Assembly: GCF_041346925.1 (NCBI RefSeq)
Contig: NZ_CP166840.1
Coordinates: 806,001-870,000, forward strand
Direction of reading: 5' to 3'
DNA from: Agaribacterium sp. ZY112
Lineage (GTDB): Bacteria; Pseudomonadota; Gammaproteobacteria; Pseudomonadales; Cellvibrionaceae
Length of the DNA: 64,000 nt
Program-made: the position numbers and the translations under genes
Notes under the pieces: model-generated
What the model saw: the letters and a program-made list of their open reading frames with translations, nothing else
The model's database searches: none
What the model was told of the DNA's origin: nothing
Shown: positions 37,984 through 45,768 of the stretch, piece after piece
Layout of the letters: every line of letters begins with the position of its first letter
How positions within the stretch are numbered: position 1 is the first letter of the stretch

Positions 37984-39586
37984 CATACGCTTCCAGCCTG
38001 ACGCCGAAGCGGGCGATACGCCCTACATTGGAGAGCAAATGTTCATTAATAGTTCTTTAGTTGAGCAACATTTTCGTGAAACAGAAAAGCTTATCAGGAA
38101 ATTATCTAGGGATGACGTTGCAGGTTGGTTACTCAATACGGGCTACTTTCCTGAATCAAATATACTGCCTCCATCGTTTGAAATTCATGATTATAAATTG
38201 AAAGATAGGCCATATAATCTCAAAGTTACAGATCTAGCAAGACGACAACTAACATCGATTTCATATCCTAAATCTTTGCTGACTGATAGAGTTTTTTCGA
38301 TTCAAGATCCACGAAATTATCATGATATTGTTTTTTATCTTCACAGTGAGTGGGATAATATTCTTAACAGGCTGTATCCAAAAAACACCAAGATATTCTC
38401 GTACAGTATGCCTATTCCAGTAGAAAAAAAGAATCAAGGATCTGTTGGTAGTTTACGCTCAGGTAGAATGATTTATGAATGGATACGGATGGCTGAAAGT
38501 GACCTAGTTATTGATGCTACTTCCTACAAATATTTAGCTAAAACGGATATTACTAACTTTTACTCCTCTGTGTATACGCATAGCGTTGCTTGGGCTATTG
38601 CGGGAAGCCGTGAAACCGCTTTTGAGGACAAACAATTTAAACTGTTCGGAAACAAAATCGACAAGCTTTTGCAGTATTCAAACGACGCTAGAACAAATGG
38701 AATACCTGTAGGATCTGCTCTAAGCGATCTTGTCGCCGAAATTCTCCTATCTTGGATTGATGAGAAGGTGTCACTAGAGTTGGACGATCTGGACTTTCTG
38801 GCCGTCCGTTTTAAAGATGACTATAGAATACTGTGCAATACGGAAGAAGATGCAAAAAAGATCTTGAGTACTATTTCCGAAGAGCTCAAAAAAATAAACC
38901 TTAGTTTGAACGAAACTAAGACACAAATATTTACTCTTCCTGACGGATTATATCGACCTCATGATCGTGAGTACTTTCCTCATTCATTGAGAGAAAAGTC
39001 AAAAGTATCATTTAAAACATTCGAGCATACGATCTTGATAGCTTTAGACATACATAGAAAGTATCCAGGGACTAGTATCCTGGAGAAATTCTTTTCAGAG
39101 CTGCTTACAAAAGATAAAAGGCTAAAAGTACAGTTTTCAAAACACGAACGTCAATGCCTGGTTCAACTAACTAAGTTCATATCATTATTATTTTTAATAA
39201 AACGTGAATCAGAAAAAACATTGAGTCACGTACTCAGCCTTATTGAAATTGTCTACTTAACAAACCGTATGTATAAAGAAAAAATAAAACCGTTTATCAA
39301 GCAGATAGTTGAAAAAGAATTAGTAGCGGCATCTAACAAAAACTCAGCTTTTGATATTGTGTGGTATATATTCTTCTCTCGCTATATTGGATTGGGGATC
39401 ACCAACTTTAAAGACTTAGTCACCAATGAAAAAGTAGCTAGCAACGCTTTTGTTCAGTGCATTATTACTAGTCAAGACAAACTGTATAATGATTCCGGAG
39501 TTAAATTATATAGAAAACCATCAGAATGTAAGGGTGTTAGTCTTGCTTATAGACTTGATGTATTCAAACGTCACGAACGGGTATAA
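37961..39586 (+). CDS. Second reverse transcriptase of the Abi/UG type
   Basis: 541 residues. A long N-terminal region (1-185) precedes the RT core: KTDITNFYSSVY (Asp196) at 194-205, IPVGSALSDLVAEILLSWID near 246-265, and the catalytic box FKDD at 284-287 (VRFKDDYRIL), in which Phe-Lys replaces the more usual Tyr-Ala. The LNETKTQIFTLPDG block follows, then a helical C-terminal half. It is unlike the first RT outside the core motifs, so it is not a recent duplicate. It is in its own attC-bounded cassette with the 180-residue helical gene. Two unlike RTs side by side recall the DRT3 system (UG3 plus UG8), but here a cassette boundary lies between them. UG group not assigned. Confidence 0.82.
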   Translation: MKFVKTPSIRFQPDAEAGDTPYIGEQMFINSSLVEQHFRETEKLIRKLSRDDVAGWLLNTGYFPESNILPPSFEIHDYKLKDRPYNLKVTDLARRQLTSISYPKSLLTDRVFSIQDPRNYHDIVFYLHSEWDNILNRLYPKNTKIFSYSMPIPVEKKNQGSVGSLRSGRMIYEWIRMAESDLVIDATSYKYLAKTDITNFYSSVYTHSVAWAIAGSRETAFEDKQFKLFGNKIDKLLQYSNDARTNGIPVGSALSDLVAEILLSWIDEKVSLELDDLDFLAVRFKDDYRILCNTEEDAKKILSTISEELKKINLSLNETKTQIFTLPDGLYRPHDREYFPHSLREKSKVSFKTFEHTILIALDIHRKYPGTSILEKFFSELLTKDKRLKVQFSKHERQCLVQLTKFISLLFLIKRESEKTLSHVLSLIEIVYLTNRMYKEKIKPFIKQIVEKELVAASNKNSAFDIVWYIFFSRYIGLGITNFKDLVTNEKVASNAFVQCIITSQDKLYNDSGVKLYRKPSECKGVSLAYRLDVFKRHERV

Positions 39587-39652
39587 CAAGTTTCTGTACC
39601 CGGAAAAATTACTCGCTGCGCTCCCGATTTTCCGGTGAGCAAGGAGTTAGCT
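39581..39652 (+). repeat. attC-like site 2 (end of second RT cassette)
   Basis: R'' GTATAAC overlaps the RT stop, and R' GTTAGCT lies at 39646-39652. The inner arms ACCCGGAAAA and TTTTCCGGTGA pair with one to two bulged bases. 72 bases in all. Confidence 0.75.
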
Positions 39653-39668
39653 ATCAATTGGATTCGGA

Positions 39669-40163
39669 ATGTTTCATCTTATTAAGGGACTAGTATCAAA
39701 TGATCTTTATATTCAGCTTTGGTCAAACAGGCTGAAAATATTGAATATACATACCAAGGAGAAGTACGACGAAGAGCCATTGATGGCACTAAAAAATAAT
39801 AAGAAAGGTCAGCCTATAGTCATTGCTATCGGCGCATCGGTAACGGCTTTATCGCCAGCAGAGTACGATCATGTCGTAAATCCATTTGATCATCCGAGAC
39901 TTCTTATCCATGATTTCATGGTTGCTGAAAAAGTACTTCAACATGGGTTTAGAGAGTTACACAAGAACAGGTTCTTTGCGCCGTCTCCCAGAGTTATCTT
40001 CCATCCCATGGAAAAATTAGAAGGAGGAGTCACTGCTATAGAGGAGCGAGTGTACAGAGAGATGTGTTTAGGTGCGGGTGCTAGAGAAATCGAGTTGTAT
40101 TTCGGTTCGGAATTATCTAGTTACAATGTAGATTTTGATAATGTGAAACGTGAAAATAACTAA
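39669..40163 (+). CDS. MreB-like N-terminal fragment protein
   Basis: 164 residues that align by eye with the first half of the actin-like protein MreB. VSNDLYIQLW matches the start; HPRLLIHDFMVAEKVLQ matches the IADF..TEKML segment; PSPRVIFHP and the REMCLGAGAREIELYFG match the PSPRVLVCVP and RESAQGAGAREVFLI blocks. It stops before the second half, so the ATP site cannot be complete, and the first phosphate loop (DLGTANT in MreB) is changed to QLWSNRL. It sits as a single-gene cassette between two attC sites. It could bind MreB or filament partners as an interfering subunit; that is inference. A decayed gene is the alternative, but the frame is open across the whole cassette. Confidence 0.7.
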   Translation: MFHLIKGLVSNDLYIQLWSNRLKILNIHTKEKYDEEPLMALKNNKKGQPIVIAIGASVTALSPAEYDHVVNPFDHPRLLIHDFMVAEKVLQHGFRELHKNRFFAPSPRVIFHPMEKLEGGVTAIEERVYREMCLGAGAREIELYFGSELSSYNVDFDNVKRENN

Positions 40164-40225
40164 CAAGGCAATCCACCCCAGCTGCTGGTTTCACAAACAG
40201 CTGGGGTGGATTGCGGCATTATGGC
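40158..40225 (+). repeat. attC-like site 3 with a perfect 17-base stem
   Basis: R''-like AACTAAC overlaps the stop of the MreB-like gene. GCAATCCACCCCAGCTG at 40168-40184 and its exact complement at 40198-40214 enclose a 13-base loop. The R' side reads ATTATGGC, with the conserved GTT changed to ATT. No extrahelical base is present. Confidence 0.6.
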
Positions 40226-40244
40226 TAATTAAGGAGAATGAGCA

Positions 40245-40700
40245 ATGTCCAAATATTTAATCGTTATTTGCCTTGGAATATTCTGTATAACAGCACAGGC
40301 TGAAGTGATACAAACTATCAAAGTCGACGAAAAACGGTACGCAGGCTGGAGGGATGATGGTGAATACGATAAGTACTATTACATTGATTCATCAGATGCT
40401 ATTACTGTAGATATGAGTGACCACAATTTGCTCGGAATACCTGGTTACGCAGAGCCTGCTCCAAATCAAATACATTTATTTTTTAATTATCACCAGCAAT
40501 TTTTCTATCAAATTAAGGATGATGCGCTCACTCACACTTTAACAAAGGAGAATTTGACGGCAACTCGTGGAGACTTTAAAGGGTTTCAGCCTGGGGCTAA
40601 GTTCGTTGTTCGCATTGTAACTAAGAAAAAAGATGCGGTATCCGGTATGGAGCTTGTAGAAAAAGTACATTGGAGCGGTCAAGGACACGTGAAGCCATAA
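40245..40700 (+). CDS. Secreted protein of unknown function
   Basis: 151 residues with a clear Sec signal peptide (SKYLIVICLGIFCITAQA). The mature part is beta-rich with many aromatic residues (YDKYYYIDSSDA, HLFFNYHQQFFYQI). I recognise no family. It begins 20 bases after attC-like site 3 with AAGGAG eight bases before the ATG, and ends in GCCATAACAAG, the R'' half of another attC. Confidence 0.6.
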   Translation: MSKYLIVICLGIFCITAQAEVIQTIKVDEKRYAGWRDDGEYDKYYYIDSSDAITVDMSDHNLLGIPGYAEPAPNQIHLFFNYHQQFFYQIKDDALTHTLTKENLTATRGDFKGFQPGAKFVVRIVTKKKDAVSGMELVEKVHWSGQGHVKP

Positions 40701-40701
40701 C
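40694..40701 (+). repeat. attC half-site (R'' only)
   Basis: GCCATAAC followed by AAG at the gene stop, the same as at the ends of neighbouring cassettes, but no R' partner follows within 120 bases. The site is cut short by the nuclease-like remnant that follows. Confidence 0.5.
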
Positions 40702-40738
40702 AAGCGGATCTACCAATTGCCGCCTATGGCGACAAGGA

Positions 40739-40879
40739 CTCACAAAACAAGATAAACATATAGATGTTTTATGTGTAATTAATAATGAGTATCCGATCAT
40801 TATTGAAGATAAGACTGGTACAAATCATCATTCTGGTCAACTTAAACGTTATGTCAATGGATGGCTGTTGATAACTTAA
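40739..40879 (+). pseudogene. Remnant of a PD-(D/E)XK nuclease family gene
   Basis: An open stretch without its own start encodes KHIDVLCVINNEY, then IIIEDK, then HHSGQLKRY, which is the conserved core of the PD-(D/E)XK (PDDEXK_4-like) family. Both ends are missing: it begins abruptly after the attC half-site and stops after 45 residues. It is a relic of a longer cassette gene. Confidence 0.55.
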
Positions 40880-41149
40880 TTAACAGCTTTGTTGGGGGGC
40901 TAAATATTTATAAATCTACAACGTTGTTTCTTCTTTGCTCTTTCGTTATGTATTCTCAAGTACAAACCACTCTTCCCCCCACTAGCACCAGCCTATACTA
41001 AAGTCCTTTTAATTAAATACTGATGCATATAATCCACGTAGATGACCTACCTAGATCATTGAACTACGGGATTATTATAATAAGGCTGCCACGAAAGGTA
41101 TGAGGCGCTATAATGGCCACTTTAACAAAATTAGAGCAAGAGGCTGTCT

Positions 41150-41455
41150 GTGAAAAAAAATCTTTATATTGTGTTTGCTGCCGCTTTTATTGGTGGATGC
41201 GCAACGTGGATACCCGCCAAGTCTAAGGATCTTGGCGATGGAAAATATTTAATTACTGCAGCAGGAAATACCTTTGCATCAATAGATAAAATGAAGGAAA
41301 AGGTTATCAAGAAAGCTGAAAAACAATGCTCAGGAAATGGGTTTGACTACGAGAAAAAACCTACCGCTGAGTCGCACAAAAATCCAGACTATGTGAATGG
41401 TGGTTACCAATACCACACGGAAGTCTCAACAGTCATTGTGTGTAAGAAACAGTAA
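41150..41455 (+). CDS. Small lipoprotein of unknown function
   Basis: 101 residues with a lipoprotein signal ending in FIGGC. The rest (GKYLITAAGNTFASIDKMK, then an EKQCSGNGFDY segment) resembles small periplasmic lipoproteins found singly in many gamma-proteobacteria; no function is known to me. No attC-like site follows it directly. Confidence 0.65.
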   Translation: MKKNLYIVFAAAFIGGCATWIPAKSKDLGDGKYLITAAGNTFASIDKMKEKVIKKAEKQCSGNGFDYEKKPTAESHKNPDYVNGGYQYHTEVSTVIVCKKQ

Positions 41456-41512
41456 TATCACTACAATGTTTTTCTCCTTTACTATCGACGATGAGACCAC
41501 GACAGAAAAATC

Positions 41513-42175
41513 ATGTTAAATCGAATTATTGTCATTTTAGTAAGTAGTATTTTTATTTCTACGGCCACACAAGGAGAAGAAATGACGGATAAAACTGCAG
41601 TAGGAAGCTCTGCCACTGAATGGCGCCACATGTATTTCATTGGAATATCTAAAGAAGATCCTAATGATATAGACTTGTCGGAGGGCCAGATTCAAGATTT
41701 ACTTTCAATGGTAAACGTTGGCCCAGCAATTTCTAATGGTGCAGCTATCCAACCTAAATACCTCATTAACTCAAAAGGCACTACACCTTGGCTTGCGATG
41801 TTTGCATTAGTGAGTGCCAAGCAAGCTTCTGCACTCACTATAATTGCAGAGGGAAAATCTAGGGTTCATGTTCCCACAAAATTTATTAGTGACAATTTCA
41901 ATAGTCATAATAATTGGCCTACCGATATATTTTCTAAATATGATACTCATCTAGATGGCTATAATACCTTTATAATCCCTTTTTTAATTCATTCTAGTGC
42001 AAACGCCGTCAGTCATTTATCTCAATCAATGAAGGCACCAGATGGGAGTTTGGAAATATTTAATGTTAATGAATTCTCAGAGGAATCGCCTGAGGATCTA
42101 CTTATTGAAGTATCAGAATTGGTGACGTTTATTAATGAAAATAGGCCTGATATTGTGCCTACAAAACTGCCATAA
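41513..42175 (+). CDS. Exported protein of unknown function
   Basis: 220 residues with a signal peptide (IVILVSSIFISTATQGEE). No family is recognised. The coding stretch ends in GCCATAACAAG, the same R''-type sequence seen at the ends of cassette genes, so it is probably the last cassette of the array. Confidence 0.6.
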   Translation: MLNRIIVILVSSIFISTATQGEEMTDKTAVGSSATEWRHMYFIGISKEDPNDIDLSEGQIQDLLSMVNVGPAISNGAAIQPKYLINSKGTTPWLAMFALVSAKQASALTIIAEGKSRVHVPTKFISDNFNSHNNWPTDIFSKYDTHLDGYNTFIIPFLIHSSANAVSHLSQSMKAPDGSLEIFNVNEFSEESPEDLLIEVSELVTFINENRPDIVPTKLP

Positions 42176-42176
42176 C
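42169..42176 (+). repeat. attC half-site (R'' only), possible right end of the array
   Basis: GCCATAAC over the stop codon, followed by AAG. A degenerate GGCTTATATC about 38 bases on may be the decayed R' side. Confidence 0.4.
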
Positions 42177-42248
42177 AAGTTAACAGGCTCTAAGTCATTC
42201 TGACAGAACGGCTTATATCAATTATTTCAGCAACTATAAGGAATCACT

Positions 42249-42449
42249 ATGGAAAATACTGAACTCATTAAGGCGGCTATTGACGCTTCTTTTGAATCAC
42301 AGATTGAAAATATGCATCAAGCCCTTTTTAGTGGCCTTATTGAAGCTGGCGAAGACGCAAGCCAAATTGACGTTGTGCGGTCTAGATTCTCTAAGGGCCT
42401 TGCGTACGCTAACAAAGCCCGAGCACTTGCGCTGTCTTGCATTGAATAA
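42249..42449 (+). CDS. Small protein of unknown function
   Basis: 66 residues, helical and acidic in the first half (IKAAIDASFESQIENMHQAL), with AAGGAATC upstream of the ATG and a terminator-like hairpin just after the stop. No family recognised. Confidence 0.5.
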   Translation: MENTELIKAAIDASFESQIENMHQALFSGLIEAGEDASQIDVVRSRFSKGLAYANKARALALSCIE

Positions 42450-42464
42450 TGCCTATTAGGCTAT

Positions 42465-42488
42465 CTAGCTTACTTGTAGCTAGGTTTT
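42465..42488 (+). terminator. Terminator-like hairpin after the 66-residue gene
   Basis: CTAGCT and AGCTAG around a 7-base loop, followed by GTTTT. Confidence 0.45.
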
Positions 42489-42854
42489 AATCGACAGCCA
42501 GCACTAAGAACGGGGGCTTGGCTTTGCCCCTATGTCTATATCAGCAAAACCACATCTAAAACTTATTCTGACTGGCTCACTGCCTGTACTCTGCCGTATT
42601 GCGGTAGCGCTTTATTTCTATTCTAGCCGCCTTCGTTGCCTATTTTTCTTGCGCCACGGCTGACCCTCTGTAAAAAGCCATGAGAATGATAACAAAGCTT
42701 CTATACTTCAAACTTGGCTTGACTCTCTGGCTAGTAGCTAGCTGTACTAGCTTATAGATATAGCTCTTCATTAGTTTCAGCTTAAGCACACCAAATATAT
42801 GAAATGAGGTTTTTATACCTCTTCGTTACACATCAGTTATAGGTAGGATAACAA
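42489..42854. other. Intergenic region
   Basis: About 365 bases with no open frame that has a ribosome site, no attC-like end and no clear repeat. A GGATA motif lies nine bases before the next gene's ATG. Confidence 0.4.
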
Positions 42855-43472
42855 ATGACGATTTTACAAGATTTACGGAACGACCCCGAGGGAGTAAGCA
42901 AGCACAATGATTTCTTTGTGGACGTTAGAGGGTTTAGAACGACACCTGAAGGCAATAATCGATGTGAAGTTGGCGGCCCTGTTACTCTCAAAGAATCAAT
43001 TGAAAATAACGTTAATCGCTTAACTATCAAGAACGATGGTAGTGACTACTTCTTCCCTTGGGTAAATCGCGGTGTCGGCGAGGTGTCTGTGCCCATCAAC
43101 CAGCCCAACGGTACAATTGTGACAACTGGCGGGATGAACGGCTGCGCCTTGCAGGTCAATAGAGACGGCGACAATATTATTTTTTATCATGATGCTGATA
43201 ATAGATACCTAGGAAACCTTAAGCAGCCACAGGGCCAACAGCTCTGCCGAGTTGAGCCCAGCTTATATATGAAAATACCTTATGGGCAAACCATTGTTGA
43301 AGAAAACCCTCGAGCTGGCCTTGCTTATTTGTATCAGCTTATCTGTATTCGTCACAACAACAAGTGGAAGGTAACTTACTCAGGAATTATCTTAGGGCCA
43401 GGGATCAATATGCCGATCAAACGAACTTTCACTCCTGGTGTAAGTAAGTTCTTAACTAGCTTTAGCGAATAA
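42855..43472 (+). CDS. Putative CNF1/BLF1-fold cysteine hydrolase or deamidase-like protein
   Basis: 205 residues, cytoplasmic by sequence, not recognised as a named family. A GGMNGCAL motif places Cys97 after a glycine-rich turn, and His112 follows 15 residues later at the end of a hydrophobic strand (NIIFYHDADN). In the toxin CNF1 the catalytic Cys866 and His881 are also 15 apart, with a similar small-residue SGC turn. This suggests the same fold of glutamine deamidases. There is no signal peptide and no secretion gene nearby. The role could be an intracellular enzyme or a toxin; the call rests on the Cys-His spacing and the local pattern only. Confidence 0.45.
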   Translation: MTILQDLRNDPEGVSKHNDFFVDVRGFRTTPEGNNRCEVGGPVTLKESIENNVNRLTIKNDGSDYFFPWVNRGVGEVSVPINQPNGTIVTTGGMNGCALQVNRDGDNIIFYHDADNRYLGNLKQPQGQQLCRVEPSLYMKIPYGQTIVEENPRAGLAYLYQLICIRHNNKWKVTYSGIILGPGINMPIKRTFTPGVSKFLTSFSE

Positions 43473-43639
43473 TAACCTTATACAAACAAGGGTTAGATTA
43501 TTTTAAGAATGATATTTCGCTTAAAATACCCTGCCCTTGATTCACCTTGCTTGCACGTTTTATTACGTAAGCAGACTCGAGACCTATATAACTCGATTTG
43601 ATAATTTTCTGCGTTATGTGCGGCACAAGCCTAGATGAA

Positions 43640-43984
43640 TTAACGCTGCCAAAAGCCAGATTCAATACCACCTTGAATCACAATTGCGCAGCTTCCATAG
43701 GTGCCAAGCGACATGGGTGGTACGGCTACTTCGGCACCTAGCTTTTCTGCTGCATGCACACTTGCTTGAATGTCATTAACCAGAACGTAATGTCTAACAA
43801 TGGCGCTTTCGGTGTCGCGCATCGGTTCGCGAACACCAACCATGGCACCGTCTTCCAGCTTTGCGATTCTTGCGCCACCTAACATAGGTTCACATTCGCC
43901 AAATTCAAGTTGATGAATATGCGCATAGCTCTTACAAATCGCATCAACATCGCTTGTTACTATTTCTAAATAATACGTTTTCAT
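43640..43984 (-). CDS. VOC (glyoxalase/dioxygenase-fold) family protein
   Basis: 114 residues with two beta-alpha-beta-beta-beta modules typical of the vicinal oxygen chelate superfamily (YYLEIVTSDVDAICKSYAH; RHYVLVNDIQASVHAAEKLGAEVAV). Metal ligands are not clearly conserved. Substrate unknown. It is convergent with the deamidase-like gene. Confidence 0.75.
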   Translation of the reverse strand: MKTYYLEIVTSDVDAICKSYAHIHQLEFGECEPMLGGARIAKLEDGAMVGVREPMRDTESAIVRHYVLVNDIQASVHAAEKLGAEVAVPPMSLGTYGSCAIVIQGGIESGFWQR

Positions 43985-44022
43985 AAGCGCCCTATTTAAT
44001 GTATTTTATTCAAGAAAAGGTA

Positions 44023-44415
44023 TTAACTTAGTACGTATTTTTCTAAGCTATCGATGCCAACAAATTTTAGTTTTGCACCGCTTTTTTGAGTTATCGTTAT
44101 TTTGACACCATCATGTTTTACGCTAATGCCTTTCTCCATCAACGTTTCTTTGAAGCTCTCTAGTTTTATTAATTCATTACTATCGAGAGCATCTCTCTTG
44201 CCACAGCTTCCACATCGTGTTCCGTCTGAATCTTTAGAAAAGTTCTTAGAACAGTGAGGACATATATACGGAATTAATGCCAAGACAATAAATGAAACCA
44301 AGCCGCCTATCGCGCCAAGAACAACCCAAAGGGCAATATTTCTGTTTTTTCGTTTCGCCATTACGCCGCATAAGGTTGCGAAGAAAATAGCAAATATAAT
44401 GAATAGAATATTCAT
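44023..44415 (-). CDS. Membrane protein with zinc ribbon
   Basis: 130 residues: two N-terminal hydrophobic helices (LFIIFAIFFATLCGVMA; LWVVLGAIGGLVSFIVLALI), then a zinc ribbon CPHC...CGSC, then a small alpha/beta tail. The first two helices and CPHC arrangement occur in many uncharacterised proteins. It lies 38 bases upstream of the VOC gene on the same strand, possibly one transcript. Confidence 0.65.
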   Translation of the reverse strand: MNILFIIFAIFFATLCGVMAKRKNRNIALWVVLGAIGGLVSFIVLALIPYICPHCSKNFSKDSDGTRCGSCGKRDALDSNELIKLESFKETLMEKGISVKHDGVKITITQKSGAKLKFVGIDSLEKYVLS

Positions 44416-44740
44416 AGAAATCCTTAGTATTATTGTTTTAATAGCTTGCTAACAATAAAGTCGGAACGTCATGAGAACTTAGTTACAACTTATGCATGAG
44501 CCAGCTTCACCTTACTTCCTTATTAGCGGTTCTCGCGCTACTTTAGCATGCGTATGCGCCTATGCTAAGGTTTAGATAAGCTATCAAGCATCTTTTTATA
44601 TAAGCTATTTTCTAATTAATATGCCGTCTATATAAGGGCACAACCTATTTTATTCACACTATTGAGATTGTCGCATTTGTTCAAGACGGCAGTATTCGCT
44701 AGGAATAAACTTTTGCTCACGTTAATAGAGCTAGGTAAGC
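44416..44740. other. Divergent intergenic region
   Basis: About 325 bases between the zinc-ribbon gene and the plus-strand VOC gene. Nothing recognised beyond presumed promoters. Confidence 0.4.
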
Positions 44741-44743
44741 ATG

Positions 44744-45130
44744 ATGAAACTGAAATACACCATTTTATATGTCGAACATGTTGCAAGAAGTATTGATTTC
44801 TATGAAAAGGCGTTTGGTCTTAAATGCGCCATGCTGCATGAAAGCGGCGACTATGCTGAATTAGATACCGGTGCAACCACGCTGGCTTTTTCATCTTCAG
44901 CATTAATGCAGCAATTAGGTAAAGACCCAGCAAAGCCTGATGCCAAAAGGCCTGTGTTTGAGATTGCGTTTGAAACGGAAGATGTCAGTAAGTCATTACA
45001 GCAAGCCATAGATAACGGCGCTGTACTGGTACAAGATATACGCGATGAACCTTGGGGGCAAACTACCTCTTATGTTAGCGATCTGAACGGTTTTCTTATT
45101 GAAATTTGCTCACCGGTAAGGCCACTGTAA
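44744..45130 (+). CDS. VOC family protein (glyoxalase-like)
   Basis: 128 residues, MKLKYTILYVEHVARSIDFYE at the start and GFLIEICSPV at the end, the normal single-chain VOC layout with a putative Glu ligand (IEI). Two ATGs lie side by side at 44741 and 44744 and either could serve. It is not closely alike the minus-strand VOC protein. Substrate unknown. Confidence 0.85.
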   Translation: MKLKYTILYVEHVARSIDFYEKAFGLKCAMLHESGDYAELDTGATTLAFSSSALMQQLGKDPAKPDAKRPVFEIAFETEDVSKSLQQAIDNGAVLVQDIRDEPWGQTTSYVSDLNGFLIEICSPVRPL

Positions 45131-45276
45131 ACAATACCCTAGGTAATAGGGAATGCCTGGTTGCCCTACTCCAATGAAGAGCTCCTTAGTACCCCGCTCT
45201 GTTGCCAAGCTTTTTATGCCCATATAGATAGCAGGGCCATAAAGAGCACTGGCACGGTAAATATTTATGTTTTAGA

Positions 45277-45303
45277 TGTCACAAACTGCTCTATTCATTC
45301 GTC
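45277..45303 (+). promoter_or_regulatory. ECF41-type promoter upstream of the carboxymuconolactone decarboxylase-like gene
   Basis: TGTCACA at 45277-45283, 16 bases, then CGTC at 45300-45303. This equals the published ECF41 target motif TGTCACA-N16-CGTC as I recall it. The sigma factor encoded two genes on is of the ECF41 type, so autoregulation of the operon is expected. Confidence 0.85.
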
Positions 45304-45335
45304 TTAATGGTATCAACCAATCATTAGGATGAGAT

Positions 45336-45767
45336 ATGAATACAACACAACAAAGCCAATTTCAAAGTACCGTGCCAGACATTTTCTTGTCACTTATAAA
45401 TATACATACGCTCATTGCCGAATATGGCATAGAGAAGAATCTTAGCCATCTCGTTATGTTACGCGCTTCACAGATTAACGGCTGTTCTTTTTGTGTGGCG
45501 ATGCATACACAAGATGCTCGTAAAGAAGGGGAAAGCAATCAACGCCTCGACAGCCTTATTGTATTTAGGGATATGGACTGTTTTGATGATAAAGAAAAAC
45601 TGGCACTTGAGTGGACAGAGGCACTAACAACACTTGATTCTAAGATCGCTCACAAAGAGCTACATAGCCAGTTACTAGAGTACTATAGTGCACAGCAAAT
45701 CTCGGCATTAACTAGCTTGATAGGCCTGATTAATGTATGGAATCGTATACGAATATCGGAGCATTAA
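45336..45767 (+). CDS. Carboxymuconolactone decarboxylase/AhpD-like protein
   Basis: 143 residues with the AhpD redox motif C50-S-F-C53-x3-H57 (GCSFCVAMHTQDARKEG). Members act as alkylhydroperoxidase-like disulfide reductases. ECF41 sigma factors are commonly linked to exactly this family. AGGA lies nine bases before the ATG and an ECF41 promoter upstream. The sigma factor gene starts one base after the stop. Confidence 0.88.
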   Translation: MNTTQQSQFQSTVPDIFLSLINIHTLIAEYGIEKNLSHLVMLRASQINGCSFCVAMHTQDARKEGESNQRLDSLIVFRDMDCFDDKEKLALEWTEALTTLDSKIAHKELHSQLLEYYSAQQISALTSLIGLINVWNRIRISEH

Positions 45768-45768
45768 C

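Noticed and set aside
35036..39586. Group II intron or retron reading for the two RTs
   Set aside because: Neither RT has a maturase or HNH domain, and no intron ends or msr/msd-type inverted repeats were recognised next to them.
35005..42200. Integrase gene for the cassette array
   Set aside because: None of the proteins here shows tyrosine recombinase motifs; the array is called as lacking an integrase within this window.
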